Positions 18,422 to 27,449 of a stretch of 64,000 nucleotides of DNA are shown here, piece after piece. The notes below the pieces were generated by a model. It had not been told where the DNA came from and searched no databases. It saw nothing but the letters and a program-made list of their open reading frames with translations. Position numbers and translations under genes: made by a program. Origin of the DNA: Flavobacterium sp. MC2016-06 (GTDB lineage: Bacteria; Bacteroidota; Bacteroidia; Flavobacteriales; Flavobacteriaceae). The first letter of the stretch is position 1; each line of letters begins with the position of its first letter. The DNA is taken from the NCBI RefSeq assembly GCF_009711165.2, contig NZ_WMID02000006.1:124001-188000 (forward strand). The letters run 5' to 3'.

Positions 18422-19471
18422 TTATAAACTCTTATAATGTACTTCTGATTGTTGTCTTAATATTTCGGCACTTTTTTCTGGTGTAATATCACGCTGCGAT
18501 TCTCCTAACATTTCATATCCAACCATGAATTTTTTTACCGTTGCAGAACGTAATAAAGGCGGGTAAAAATGCATGTGAAAATGCCATTCTGGATGTTCCA
18601 AACCGTCTGTTGGCGATTGATGAATTCCAGAAGAATACGGAAAAGAGGTGCTGAATAAATTATCGTATTTTATCGTTAATTGTTTCAGGATTTTAGCAAA
18701 CGAAGTGCTTTCTGCAGCAGTAAAATTGGTAATTTTATTTACCGCTCTTTTGCTTACAATCATAGTTTCGTAAGGCCAGATTGCCCAAAACGGAACTAAT
18801 GCTATAAAATCATCGTTTTCGATTACAATACGTTCTCCTGATTTTAATTCGGCTTGAACATAATCTTCTAAAAGTGTTCTTTTGTTTTTATCGTAATAAG
18901 ATTTTAGACTGTTTTGAGTTTTCTCTACTTGAGTGGGTAAAGAAGACTGTGCCCAAATTTGTCCATGTGGATGCGGATTGCTGCAACCCATTACACTTCC
19001 TTTATTTTCGAATATCTGTACGTGATTAATGTACTTGATATTTCCTAAATCTGTGTATTCTTTCTGCCAGGTTTTAATGATGTTTTCAATTCCTGCAAGA
19101 TCCATTTCTGGAAGTGTAAGATCGTGTCTTGGAGAAAAACAAACTACTCTCGAAATTCCCTGCTCAGGTTTTGCTTTAAAAAAAGTATGTTTAATATCTT
19201 CTTCAAAAATAATTTCGTCCTGCTTCATTGCAGCAAAATCATTTTCAAATACAAAACTGCCTTCATAAGCGGGATTACTTACGCCGTTAGCACGAACATT
19301 TCCCGGACATAAATAGCAGGTTGGGTCGTACTTTGGTAAAGCTTCTGTAGAAATAGTTTCGTTTTGTCCTTGCCACGGACGTTTTGCACGATGAGGTGAA
19401 ACTAAAACCCATTCATTAATTAATGGATTAAAACGCCTGTGCGGATCTTCGTTAATGTCAAAATTTTTCAT
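18422..19471 (-). CDS. galT: Galactose-1-phosphate uridylyltransferase
   Basis: 349 aa, the usual GalT length. The histidine-triad active site is in CSNPHPHGQIW (about residues 158-168), preceded by the ENKGSVMG loop; metal-ligand segments CYLCPGN (about 52-58) and HFHMHFYPPLLR near the C-terminus are present. It transfers UMP from UDP-glucose to galactose-1-phosphate in the Leloir pathway. It follows galK by 16 nt in the same operon, which also encodes extracellular galactan-cleaving enzymes. Confidence 0.95.
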   Translation of the reverse strand: MKNFDINEDPHRRFNPLINEWVLVSPHRAKRPWQGQNETISTEALPKYDPTCYLCPGNVRANGVSNPAYEGSFVFENDFAAMKQDEIIFEEDIKHTFFKAKPEQGISRVVCFSPRHDLTLPEMDLAGIENIIKTWQKEYTDLGNIKYINHVQIFENKGSVMGCSNPHPHGQIWAQSSLPTQVEKTQNSLKSYYDKNKRTLLEDYVQAELKSGERIVIENDDFIALVPFWAIWPYETMIVSKRAVNKITNFTAAESTSFAKILKQLTIKYDNLFSTSFPYSSGIHQSPTDGLEHPEWHFHMHFYPPLLRSATVKKFMVGYEMLGESQRDITPEKSAEILRQQSEVHYKSL

Positions 19472-19487
19472 TGTGTTGTGGGTGGTA

Positions 19488-20648
19488 TTAAAGTAATGTT
19501 GTTCCGTTAGAGATTTTTACATCATAGAATTTTAACTCAATCCCAAATGTATCTAAATAAAGATTTGAAAACTTACTTTTTACCTCATTTTCATGACCTT
19601 TTTTTATTAAATTAATCGTGCACCCACCAAAACCGCCGCCCATCAAACGAGAACCTATTATTGCATCGTCTGCTTTTGCTGTATCTACAAGCATATCCAG
19701 CTCTTCACAACTCACTTCATATTCTTGCGATAAACCATAATGCGTCTCAAAAAGCAACTGCCCCAAAAGCTCAATATTTCCTTTATCCAAAGCCTCACAA
19801 GCTTTTATAACTCGGTTAATTTCTTTAACCACAAAATGAACTCTGCTAAAAACCTTTTCGCTCAGTTTGTCTTTAAGACTCAAAACCTGCTCTTCTGTAC
19901 AATCTCTAAAACTTTTTACCGCAGGAAAGTTAGCTTTGATAATAGACAAACCTTCTTCACATTCTAATCTTCTAGTGTTGTATTCAGAAGTAAAAAGAGA
20001 GTGTTTTACATTACTGTCCATTAAGATCAATGAATAATCTTTAAAATCGGCATTGTGATATTCGTATTCTAAAGTATTACAATCTAGTTTTATTACTTTG
20101 TCTTCAATACCGTGAACGCTTGAAAACTGATCCATGATACCGCAGTTAATACCTACCCAGTGTTCTGCTTTTTGACCTAATAAAGAAATGTCTTTTTTCT
20201 CAATTGTTAAATCAAAAAGAGCAGCGATTCCGAAAATCATCCCGCACTCTAAAGCTGCAGAAGAGGACAATCCAGAACCAACTGGAATATTACTACTGAA
20301 AACACAATTAAAATCTTCAAAAACAAATCCGTTATCTTTCAATTGTTTAATAACGCCGCGAATATAATTCGTCCAGACAACATCGCTTAGCTGAATTTCT
20401 TCTGTTAAATCAATTTCAAAAACCTCGTTTAAATCAATAGCGATGATTTTAGATTTTTTTGTTTTACTTTTTTCAAAGGCAAAACAAATCACTTTGTCAA
20501 TTGCTGCAGGTAGTACATATCCGTCATTATAATCAATATGTTCCCCAATAATATTAATTCTTCCTGGAGAAAGAACTATTTTTTGAGGAGCAGATCCAAA
20601 AGATTTTTTGAAGAATGTAGTCGTGTTTTGTATTAAAATATCGTTCAT
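19488..20648 (-). CDS. galK: Galactokinase
   Basis: 386 aa, with the galactokinase signature GRINIIGEHIDYNDGYVLP (about residues 28-46), the GHMP ATP-binding loop PVGSGLSSSAALE (about 130-142) and the C-terminal GGGFGGCTINLI motif. It phosphorylates alpha-D-galactose at C1. Its ATG overlaps the stop of the GH2 gene by one base (TAATG), so galactose release and phosphorylation are translationally coupled. Confidence 0.95.
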   Translation of the reverse strand: MNDILIQNTTTFFKKSFGSAPQKIVLSPGRINIIGEHIDYNDGYVLPAAIDKVICFAFEKSKTKKSKIIAIDLNEVFEIDLTEEIQLSDVVWTNYIRGVIKQLKDNGFVFEDFNCVFSSNIPVGSGLSSSAALECGMIFGIAALFDLTIEKKDISLLGQKAEHWVGINCGIMDQFSSVHGIEDKVIKLDCNTLEYEYHNADFKDYSLILMDSNVKHSLFTSEYNTRRLECEEGLSIIKANFPAVKSFRDCTEEQVLSLKDKLSEKVFSRVHFVVKEINRVIKACEALDKGNIELLGQLLFETHYGLSQEYEVSCEELDMLVDTAKADDAIIGSRLMGGGFGGCTINLIKKGHENEVKSKFSNLYLDTFGIELKFYDVKISNGTTLL

Positions 20649-23002
20649 TATTTTGTAATTGTAATAGTGTTGTCTTGTAGTTTTTCGGATGTCGCTTTTA
20701 GCGTTATTTTCTTTTTTAAATCTTTAGTTTTAAGAATAATGGTCGCAATTCCAGCTTCGGCTTTAATTGAATTTTGACCAATTAATTCGGCATTTCCTTC
20801 GCTTAAAGTAAAAGTTACTTCATTTTCTGCAGTTGGAATAATAGTTCCATCAGCATCTGTAATTTTAGCATAAACAAAAACCATATCTGGAAAATCAGGA
20901 TTTATCTGTTTGGATGAAAGATCATAGCTCAATACTACTTTTGAAGCCTTTTTAGGCGTTTTTACAGTATTTGAAGCTACTTTTTTTCGACCAATAAAAC
21001 CTTCTGCACGTAAAGTTCCAGCCTTAAATTCGTTTACTTTAAAAATAAAAGGAGCATGTTCTAATTTATCGCTATTGCTGTTTACTAATGGTTTTTCTTT
21101 GGCAATTAAAACATCATTTAAGTACAAAGCAACTTCATCGCAATTGCCGTAAACCGTTATGTTTAATGGCGATTCTGGTGTCCAGAAATTGGCAATATGC
21201 ACCATTGGTCCAGAGAATAAGTTTTTATCTAAAACGACATTCGCATCACGCTGGCTTTGATAAAAATAATAAGCAAATTTTGGAATTCTAAAAATATCGC
21301 TGATTCCAGAACTTTCTAAATCGGGACTGTAACCTCGGTTGTAATCATACATAACCCAGTTGGCTTCGCCAATAGTCTGTTCTCCTTTTCGGTTAGAATT
21401 TGAAGCTTCTTGAAAGTTGTAAGCCTGCTGTAACAATCTTTTTTCACCAGCGTTTCTTAATTGACGAGAAGTTCTTTCTTCCTCTTTCAAATTAGAAAAT
21501 TCAGTCTGATTGAATCCTGCATTTTGCGCATAATATTCCCAATCGCCATATTCAGCAATAAAAATTTTACGATTTCCTTTGTTGTATTTTGTCCAATAAT
21601 CTGGTGCTTTTGCATGCTGGCGTGCTGGAATAAACAAATCATAATTTTCGTTATCAATCCAGCTTGCGCTGTAATTGTCAGCAAAAGGCAATTCTTCTTT
21701 AAGCGTTTTGGTTGCTTCTGCCATGAATTCTTTGCTCATGTCGGTTTCATTAAGCGAAGCTTCCCAAAAAATAATACTTGGGTGATTTCGATCTCTGCGC
21801 GCCATATCACGAATATCTTGATAGGCATTTTTCTGGAACGTTTCATTTCCAAAAAACTGCCAGCCCGTTAAGCTGTTCATTACCAAAATACCCAATTCGT
21901 CGCAGGCATTATAAAAAGCTTCGGCATGCGGATAATGCGATAATCTCACAAAATCAAAACCAGCATTTTTAATTTTCACCGCATCGCGATATTGTGCTTC
22001 ATCAGAAATGGCATATCCTAAATACGGATATTCTTGATGTTCGTTTGTTCCGGTAATAAATAATTTTTTATCGTTTAAATAATACCCGTCTGCTTTTATT
22101 TCAGATTTCCTGATTCCGATTTTTTCAGAATAAGAATCAATTGTTTTATCGTTTAAAATAACCTGAACTTCTATTTGATATAAATTCGGATTATTAATTC
22201 CCCACAACTCTGGATTTTTAACCGAAATTTTTTGCGTTAAAGTAAAATCAGAAAATGAATCTACGGTGAAATTCTCCGATTTAAATTCGGTTTTTTTGCC
22301 TTTATTATCCGTTAGAATAAACTTTAGAGAGGCTGTTTTAGCAATGTTAAAATCATTCTTTAAATGAACCTGAACAGTTCCCGAAGCTTCTTCTTTCGTT
22401 ATGTTTCCAAAGTTTACATAAATACCGCCGCTTGCTTTTCTTTCTGCGTGTACCGCATTTGAAATGTATAATTTTGAGGTTGTAATTATATAGACATTTC
22501 TATAAATACCGCCGTAATAATTAAAGTCTAAATCTTTTAAAGGTTTCCCCGGCAAAAAGTTAGGATTATCTTCATTGTTTACTTTTACCTTAATTATGTT
22601 TTCTTTTTCTGGATCTTGATTTAAAAATGCAGTTGCATCAATAGAAACAGGCAGATAACCGCCTTTATGATTGATGGCTTTTATGTCGTTGATCCAAACA
22701 TCTGCTTCCTGCATTATGCCTTCAAAATAGATAAATGTTTTTTGGTCTTTTGAAGGGTTGGCTTTAAACTTTTTCTGGTACCAAGAAGTTCCTTGAAATT
22801 GTTTAATAACAACCAGTTTTTCAATTTTTGCGGTATGCGGAATTGTAACTTTTTCCCAATCTGAAGAGCCGTTTTCTTCTCTTTTAAATTCCCAATCGGC
22901 ACCAAAATTTACTTTTGTGCGCGATTGTGCATAGTTTTTTCCAAAAGAAAAAACCAAAAGAAAAGAGAGTAATAGGAATGTATTTTTTGAAAGGATCTTC
23001 AT
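20648..23002 (-). CDS. GH2 beta-galactosidase, secreted
   Basis: 784 aa with a signal peptide (about 1-26, ending NYAQ). GH2 architecture: N-terminal jelly-roll sugar-binding domain (about 30-180), an immunoglobulin-like domain (about 190-300), the TIM barrel (about 300-590) and C-terminal beta domains. The acid/base Glu is E419 in WEASLNETD and the nucleophile is E484 in FIAEYGDWEYY. In this galactose operon it probably trims galacto-oligosaccharides from type-I galactan in the periplasm. GH2 also includes other activities, so galactosidase rests on context. Confidence 0.82.
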   Translation of the reverse strand: MKILSKNTFLLLSFLLVFSFGKNYAQSRTKVNFGADWEFKREENGSSDWEKVTIPHTAKIEKLVVIKQFQGTSWYQKKFKANPSKDQKTFIYFEGIMQEADVWINDIKAINHKGGYLPVSIDATAFLNQDPEKENIIKVKVNNEDNPNFLPGKPLKDLDFNYYGGIYRNVYIITTSKLYISNAVHAERKASGGIYVNFGNITKEEASGTVQVHLKNDFNIAKTASLKFILTDNKGKKTEFKSENFTVDSFSDFTLTQKISVKNPELWGINNPNLYQIEVQVILNDKTIDSYSEKIGIRKSEIKADGYYLNDKKLFITGTNEHQEYPYLGYAISDEAQYRDAVKIKNAGFDFVRLSHYPHAEAFYNACDELGILVMNSLTGWQFFGNETFQKNAYQDIRDMARRDRNHPSIIFWEASLNETDMSKEFMAEATKTLKEELPFADNYSASWIDNENYDLFIPARQHAKAPDYWTKYNKGNRKIFIAEYGDWEYYAQNAGFNQTEFSNLKEEERTSRQLRNAGEKRLLQQAYNFQEASNSNRKGEQTIGEANWVMYDYNRGYSPDLESSGISDIFRIPKFAYYFYQSQRDANVVLDKNLFSGPMVHIANFWTPESPLNITVYGNCDEVALYLNDVLIAKEKPLVNSNSDKLEHAPFIFKVNEFKAGTLRAEGFIGRKKVASNTVKTPKKASKVVLSYDLSSKQINPDFPDMVFVYAKITDADGTIIPTAENEVTFTLSEGNAELIGQNSIKAEAGIATIILKTKDLKKKITLKATSEKLQDNTITITK

Positions 23003-23013
23003 TATTGTTTAAA

Positions 23014-24057
23014 TTAATTTTCTTTAAAAGAATCTAATGCCGGCGATGGTTTTCCGTTAGAAAGCCAAGCGTTTAATTGGTAATTGCTCCAGCTTTTTTC
23101 GCCTTCTGGTTCCCAATAAATAACGCCTAAACCTTTGTTGTTGGGAACATTTTTAACTGCTTTTATCGTCGCAGTAAGCATATCTCTAGTGTTTTCGACC
23201 AATGTGTAATCGCCGCCAACTTCTACAACCATAACTTCTTTATTGTATCGTGAAGCCATGTCTTTTAAGTTGTTTTCTAAATCGGCTATACTTGCTTTGT
23301 AATCGCTTTTTAACCAATACGGATAATAAGACATTCCGATTACATCGTATTTTACATTATTGGCTGTGGCTTTGTCAAAAAACCATCTGAATTTTTCGTT
23401 TTTATTTCCTTCGTCTAGATGTACAATTACTTTTATTTTAGAGTCAATTGCTTTTACAGCATCATAACCTTTGTTTAGTAATTGTGCCAATTGCGCAAAG
23501 TTGTCTGTGCTTCCTTCCGGCCAAAGCATGCCGCCCGGAATTTCGTTTCCAACCTGAACCCATTCTGGAGTAACGCCAGCATTTTTTAACAAGGTTAAAA
23601 CAGCGTACGTATGGTTGTAAACATCTGTTAACAAATCTTGAAAAGAATGAGCTGCCCAAGCTGCAGGTTTGTTTTGTTTTGCAGGATCTGCCCAAGAATC
23701 GCTGTAATGAAAATCGATCATAATACGCATGCCCAATTTTTGAGCTCTTACTGCCATAACAACAGTTTCTTCGGGACTGCAGTGTCCGCTTGCTTTATCG
23801 TTAGAAGGATTTACCCAGACTCTTAATCTAATGGTATTAATTCCTCTGTCTTTTAACAATTGTAAGCAGTCTTTTTGAGAACCGTCTGTATCGTAAAATT
23901 TATATCCCGTTGCTTCCATTTGAGGTAACCAGCCCACATCGGCTCCTTTTGCGAAACCAGTCTGCTCGACTTTAGAATCTGAAGTATCTTTTGAGGTACT
24001 GCAGGAAACCAAAACAAGAAGAGCTGAAAAGAGGCTTATTAGAGTTGCTTTTTTCAT
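23014..24057 (-). CDS. GH53 endo-beta-1,4-galactanase lipoprotein
   Basis: 347 aa. Lipoprotein signal with lipobox LVSC (Cys19). The GH53 barrel begins FAKGADVGWLPQMEATG; the acid/base is E172 in QVGNEIPGGMLWP and the nucleophile is E279 in MVVEVGGDY. GH53 is specific for beta-1,4-galactan, the backbone of type-I arabinogalactan in pectin, so this enzyme defines the operon's substrate. It lies 11 nt upstream of the GH2 gene. It has no SusC/SusD of its own nearby; the nearest pair belongs to the arabinan locus. Confidence 0.9.
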   Translation of the reverse strand: MKKATLISLFSALLVLVSCSTSKDTSDSKVEQTGFAKGADVGWLPQMEATGYKFYDTDGSQKDCLQLLKDRGINTIRLRVWVNPSNDKASGHCSPEETVVMAVRAQKLGMRIMIDFHYSDSWADPAKQNKPAAWAAHSFQDLLTDVYNHTYAVLTLLKNAGVTPEWVQVGNEIPGGMLWPEGSTDNFAQLAQLLNKGYDAVKAIDSKIKVIVHLDEGNKNEKFRWFFDKATANNVKYDVIGMSYYPYWLKSDYKASIADLENNLKDMASRYNKEVMVVEVGGDYTLVENTRDMLTATIKAVKNVPNNKGLGVIYWEPEGEKSWSNYQLNAWLSNGKPSPALDSFKEN

Positions 24058-24063
24058 AAACCG

Positions 24064-25119
24064 TTAATTTAAATTTTCAAATCTATAAACGGTTCTTTGC
24101 GTGTATTCCTCGTCTTTTCTTAAAACAGCATTCGGAAAATGTTCGTGATTTGGAGCGTCTGGAAAGTTTTGAGTTTCAAAACAAATGCCGCTTTGTGCTT
24201 TATAATCTGTGTTTTCTTTTCCTTTTAGAGTATCAAAACAATTCCCGCCAACATATATGTGCACGCTTGGCTGATCCGTATAAACGCTCATTTGTAAATT
24301 GTTTTTTGAACTGATTAGTTTTGCGACAACTTCTGTTTTAGAGTTAATTACAAAAGAATTATCGATCGGGAACGGACATTTTTTCTCCGTTCTAAAATCA
24401 AATACATGATTGGTAAGATCTACAAAATTTCCGGTTGGGATATTGTTATCATCTGTCTCTAACATTTTAGCCGATTTGATAAACATTTCCTGATCTAAAA
24501 CCAAAGCATCATGACCTTCAAGATTGAAATAACTATGATGTGTTAAATTAATAACTGTATCTTCTGTTGTAGTTGCGCTGTAGTCTAGTTTTAATTCGTT
24601 CTCTTCCGTCAAAGTATACGTTAAATAAACGTGCATTTCGCCTGGGAAACTTTCGTCTAAGTTTTCGCTTAAAAGACCCAATGTAATTGACGGATTTTCA
24701 CCTCCTGTTATATCGGTTACATTCCAAACCTTTCTTCCAAAACCAAAATCACCGCCGTGCAAAGTATTGCCGTTGTTGTTGCCTAGAAGTTTAAAAGTTT
24801 TATTATTTATAGTAAAAGAAGCATTATGAATTCTTCCGGCATAACGGCCGACAGTTGTCCCAAAATAAGGAGCACTTGGCAGACTGTAAGAATCTAAATA
24901 AGCTTGCAGGTTATCAAAACCCAAAACAACATCTACCAGTTTTCCATTAGATAATGGTATTTGTAATGAAGTTACAGTTGCACCATAATTGATAATCTGA
25001 ACTTTCATTCCGTTTTTATTTCTTAATTCAAAAGAATAAATTTCTTCGTTATCAGGCATTAAACCAAATAATTTGCAACCAGATAGGTTCTGAAAATGCG
25101 ATATGTGTTTTATTTCCAT
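24064..25119 (-). CDS. galM: Aldose 1-epimerase (galactose mutarotase), cytoplasmic type
   Basis: 351 aa from the ATG at 25119; an in-frame ATG at 25158 would add 13 hydrophobic residues that overlap the presumed promoter, so the shorter form is preferred. The galactose mutarotase fold is shown by VGRYAGRIHNASF, NTLHGGDFGFGRKVW, the catalytic His in THHSYFNLEGH and the catalytic Glu in SGICFETQNFPDAPNH. First gene of the galactan/galactose operon, divergent from the GntR regulator. A second, lipoprotein-like GalM is encoded at 48621. Confidence 0.9.
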   Translation of the reverse strand: MEIKHISHFQNLSGCKLFGLMPDNEEIYSFELRNKNGMKVQIINYGATVTSLQIPLSNGKLVDVVLGFDNLQAYLDSYSLPSAPYFGTTVGRYAGRIHNASFTINNKTFKLLGNNNGNTLHGGDFGFGRKVWNVTDITGGENPSITLGLLSENLDESFPGEMHVYLTYTLTEENELKLDYSATTTEDTVINLTHHSYFNLEGHDALVLDQEMFIKSAKMLETDDNNIPTGNFVDLTNHVFDFRTEKKCPFPIDNSFVINSKTEVVAKLISSKNNLQMSVYTDQPSVHIYVGGNCFDTLKGKENTDYKAQSGICFETQNFPDAPNHEHFPNAVLRKDEEYTQRTVYRFENLN

Positions 25120-25143
25120 GCTATTTTTACCAAATATGAAATC

Positions 25144-25151
25144 CAAAAATA
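25144..25151 (-). promoter_or_regulatory. -7 box of the galactan/galactose operon
   Basis: Read on the minus strand the bases are TATTTTTG, a full match to the Bacteroidetes TAnnTTTG consensus. They lie 25 nt upstream of the galM ATG at 25119 and about 20 nt downstream of the TACCAGT repeats, a normal promoter layout. Confidence 0.55.
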
Positions 25152-25172
25152 GAAACATTTAATACAATTACA

Positions 25173-25189
25173 TACCAGTACCTACCAGT
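25173..25189. promoter_or_regulatory. Direct-repeat operator candidate for the GntR-type regulator
   Basis: TACCAGT occurs at 25173-25179 and again at 25183-25189, exactly one helical turn apart, in the 102-nt gap between divergent galM and the GntR-family gene. Both copies would lie on the same DNA face near the -33 region of the galM promoter. Confidence 0.45.
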
Positions 25190-25221
25190 TTTTTGTATCT
25201 TGCACAAAAAATATATTTTTT

Positions 25222-26220
25222 ATGAACGTAATTTCTGTACAAAACAACATTGGGCTTCCAAAATATAAGCAGATAATTCTTTCAATTGAGAAAGCAATCG
25301 AAGAAGAAAAATTAATAAAAGGCGACCGGCTTCCATCGGTCAATAAAGTTTGTCTGGCGTTTTCTTTATCTCGAGATACGGTTTTGCTGGCGTATGAAGA
25401 ACTGAAAAAAAGAGGGATTATTTATGCCATTCCTGGAAAGGGTTATTACGTGAAAAGTATTGAAATCACTATAAAACAGAAGATTTTTTTATTGTTTGAT
25501 GAATTAAATATTTTTAAAGAAGACATTTATAATTCGTTTTTAAAACACATTGGAAAAAATGTTCAGGTGGATATTTTCTTTCATCATTTCAATGTCGATG
25601 TTTTTAAAAAGCTCGTAAATGACAGCAACGGAAATTATACGAAATACATAATTATGCCGACGAACTTAAACGATGTAGCTGATTGGATAAAAACCCTACC
25701 AGTAAATGACGTTATCATACTAGATCAGACAAATCCTGAGTTGAAATTATATCCTGCAATTTATCAAAATCATAGAAAGGATATTTTTGAAGGTTTGCTA
25801 AAAGCAAAAACACGTTTAAATAAATACAAGAAATTAATTCTGATTTTTCCAGGTTTTAGAGAGCCGCTTGGAATGAAATTGGGTTTTGAATCGTTTTGTG
25901 AGATGTATAATTTTGATTCTGAAATTATAACAGAATTTACCAACCGAGAAATAACACAAGGAGATCTTTATATCATTCCGAACGATCGTGATTTGGTTCG
26001 TGTAATTGAAAATGCAGGAAATCAGAACTTAAAATTAGGAACTGATTTTGGAATCATTTCGTACAATGAAACGCCTTTAAAAAAGATTGTTGCAAATGGA
26101 ATCACGACGATTTCTACTCATTTTGAATTGATGGGAAAAATCTTAGCAGATATGGTTTTGAAAGGAACTAAAGAACAGATCGAAAATAAATCATCTTTAA
26201 CAATGCGAAGATCATTGTAA
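25222..26220 (+). CDS. GntR-type regulator with LacI-like sugar-sensing domain
   Basis: 332 aa. The N-terminal GntR winged helix (residues about 10-75) has KGDRLPSVNKVCLAFSLSRDTV and GIIYAIPGKGYYV. The C-terminal part (about 80-332) resembles the periplasmic-binding-protein fold of LacI/AraR regulators (VIILDQ, GTDFGIISYNETPLKKIVANGITTIST). Such GntR-LacI hybrids sense sugars. Divergent from the galactan/galactose operon, which is therefore its likely target. Confidence 0.82.
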   Translation: MNVISVQNNIGLPKYKQIILSIEKAIEEEKLIKGDRLPSVNKVCLAFSLSRDTVLLAYEELKKRGIIYAIPGKGYYVKSIEITIKQKIFLLFDELNIFKEDIYNSFLKHIGKNVQVDIFFHHFNVDVFKKLVNDSNGNYTKYIIMPTNLNDVADWIKTLPVNDVIILDQTNPELKLYPAIYQNHRKDIFEGLLKAKTRLNKYKKLILIFPGFREPLGMKLGFESFCEMYNFDSEIITEFTNREITQGDLYIIPNDRDLVRVIENAGNQNLKLGTDFGIISYNETPLKKIVANGITTISTHFELMGKILADMVLKGTKEQIENKSSLTMRRSL

Positions 26221-26325
26221 ATTGCTGGAATTACTTTTTTGAGACATTTCTGTTTATATCACATTTAAAATTCTTTTTGTTTAGTAAATCGTTAATTTAT
26301 TAGTAAAAAAAATAAGGAAACAATT

Positions 26326-26380
26326 TTTTGTTTTTGTGGAATTATTTTGCATACATTTGCAAATGTAAATTTTACACTTA
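26326..26380 (+). promoter_or_regulatory. Promoter and AraR-type operator before the transaldolase gene
   Basis: A T-rich -33 element (about 26326-26330), a perfect -7 box TACATTTG (26352-26359) and, right after it at 26361-26380, the operator AAATGT-N7-ACACTTA. The operator covers the expected transcription start, so its ligand would act as a repressor here. The same motif recurs at five other places in the arabinose locus. Confidence 0.65.
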
Positions 26381-26535
26381 TTAATTATTTCGCTTTGACT
26401 TCAAATTGATAGAACGAGCTCTATTTTGAAATTGGGTTAAAACAAATAAAAAAACCACTTACTGACTTAAGCCAAATCCTCTTCTAATTGAACTTAGAAG
26501 AAAACAATTTTAACTTATTAAAATATACAAAAGAC

Positions 26536-27192
26536 ATGAAATTTTTTATAGATACAGCAAATTTAAAAGACATTAAAGAAGCCAACGATTTAGGAGTTTT
26601 AGATGGAGTTACGACAAACCCATCGTTAATGGCAAAAGAAGGAATTACGGGCGCTCAGAACATTTTAGATCATTATATAAAGATCTGTGATTTGGTTGAC
26701 GGGGATGTAAGCGCTGAGGTTATTGCGACAGATTTTGAAGGAATGATTGCTGAAGGTGAAAAACTGGCAGCGCTGCATCCGCAGATTGTGGTAAAAATTC
26801 CGATGATAAAAGATGGCGTAAAGGCTATTAGATATTTTTCTAATAAAGGAATTAGAACCAATTGTACTTTGGTGTTTTCTGTAGGGCAGGCTTTATTGGC
26901 TGCAAAAGCGGGTGCAACTTATGTGTCTCCGTTTATCGGTCGTTTAGACGATGTGTCTACAGACGGTATGGTTTTAATTGAAGATATTAGATTGATTTAT
27001 GATAATTACGGTTATGAAACGCAGATTTTGGCTGCTTCTGTGCGTAATGTGATGCACATTATCAATTGTGCTAAAATTGGTTCAGATGTTATTACGGGTC
27101 CTTTGAGCGCGATTGAAGGTTTATTAAAACATCCGTTAACAGATATTGGTTTAGCTACATTTTTAGCAGATTACCAAAAAGGAAACAGCTAA
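26536..27192 (+). CDS. tal: Transaldolase, small TalC/FSA type
   Basis: 218 aa from the ATG at 26536 (MKFFIDTANLKDIKEAN), the canonical start of the small transaldolase family; upstream in-frame codons to 26488 are ignored. The Schiff-base lysine is in VVKIPMIKDG (about K86); DGVTTNPSLMAKEG and YVSPFIGRLDD are conserved substrate segments. In pentose use it connects D-xylulose-5-phosphate from the arabinose pathway to glycolysis through the non-oxidative pentose phosphate reactions. It is preceded by an AraR-type operator. Confidence 0.9.
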   Translation: MKFFIDTANLKDIKEANDLGVLDGVTTNPSLMAKEGITGAQNILDHYIKICDLVDGDVSAEVIATDFEGMIAEGEKLAALHPQIVVKIPMIKDGVKAIRYFSNKGIRTNCTLVFSVGQALLAAKAGATYVSPFIGRLDDVSTDGMVLIEDIRLIYDNYGYETQILAASVRNVMHIINCAKIGSDVITGPLSAIEGLLKHPLTDIGLATFLADYQKGNS

Positions 27193-27240
27193 AAACAAGA
27201 ATAATTTTAGTTTTTTTTAAATAGTAGTTTTATTGAAGAA

Positions 27241-27279
27241 AAAACCCTGAAAGTGTGCAGCTTTCAGGGTTTTGTTTTT
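27241..27279 (+). terminator. Rho-independent terminator of the transaldolase gene
   Basis: AAAACCCTGAAAG and CTTTCAGGGTTTT form a 13-bp stem around a 7-nt loop, followed by GTTTTTT, 48 nt after the transaldolase stop. Confidence 0.9.
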
Positions 27280-27340
27280 TCAGAAAATATTTTTTTTCAC
27301 ACAGATTTATTTTTTATAATTTTTTGGTAAAAGGTTTTTT

Positions 27341-27398
27341 CACGCAGATTTTGCAGATTTAGGGGATTTTTATCTGCTTAATCTGCAAAATCTGCGTG
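27341..27398. repeat. 19-bp inverted repeat of the GCAGATT family
   Basis: CACGCAGATTTTGCAGATT (27341-27359) and its exact reverse complement (27380-27398) around a 20-nt loop. The same words appear in repeats near 11618, 15440, 37740, 38010 and 42160. Confidence 0.85.
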
Positions 27399-27449
27399 AA
27401 AAGAATTATAAGGTTTTGATTAAAGAAAATTTAAATCTGTGTCCAAATA

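Noticed and set aside
26488..26535. Upstream extension of the transaldolase start
   Set aside because: The 16 extra codons have no counterpart in the family, which begins MKFFIDTA; the ATG at 26536 is used.
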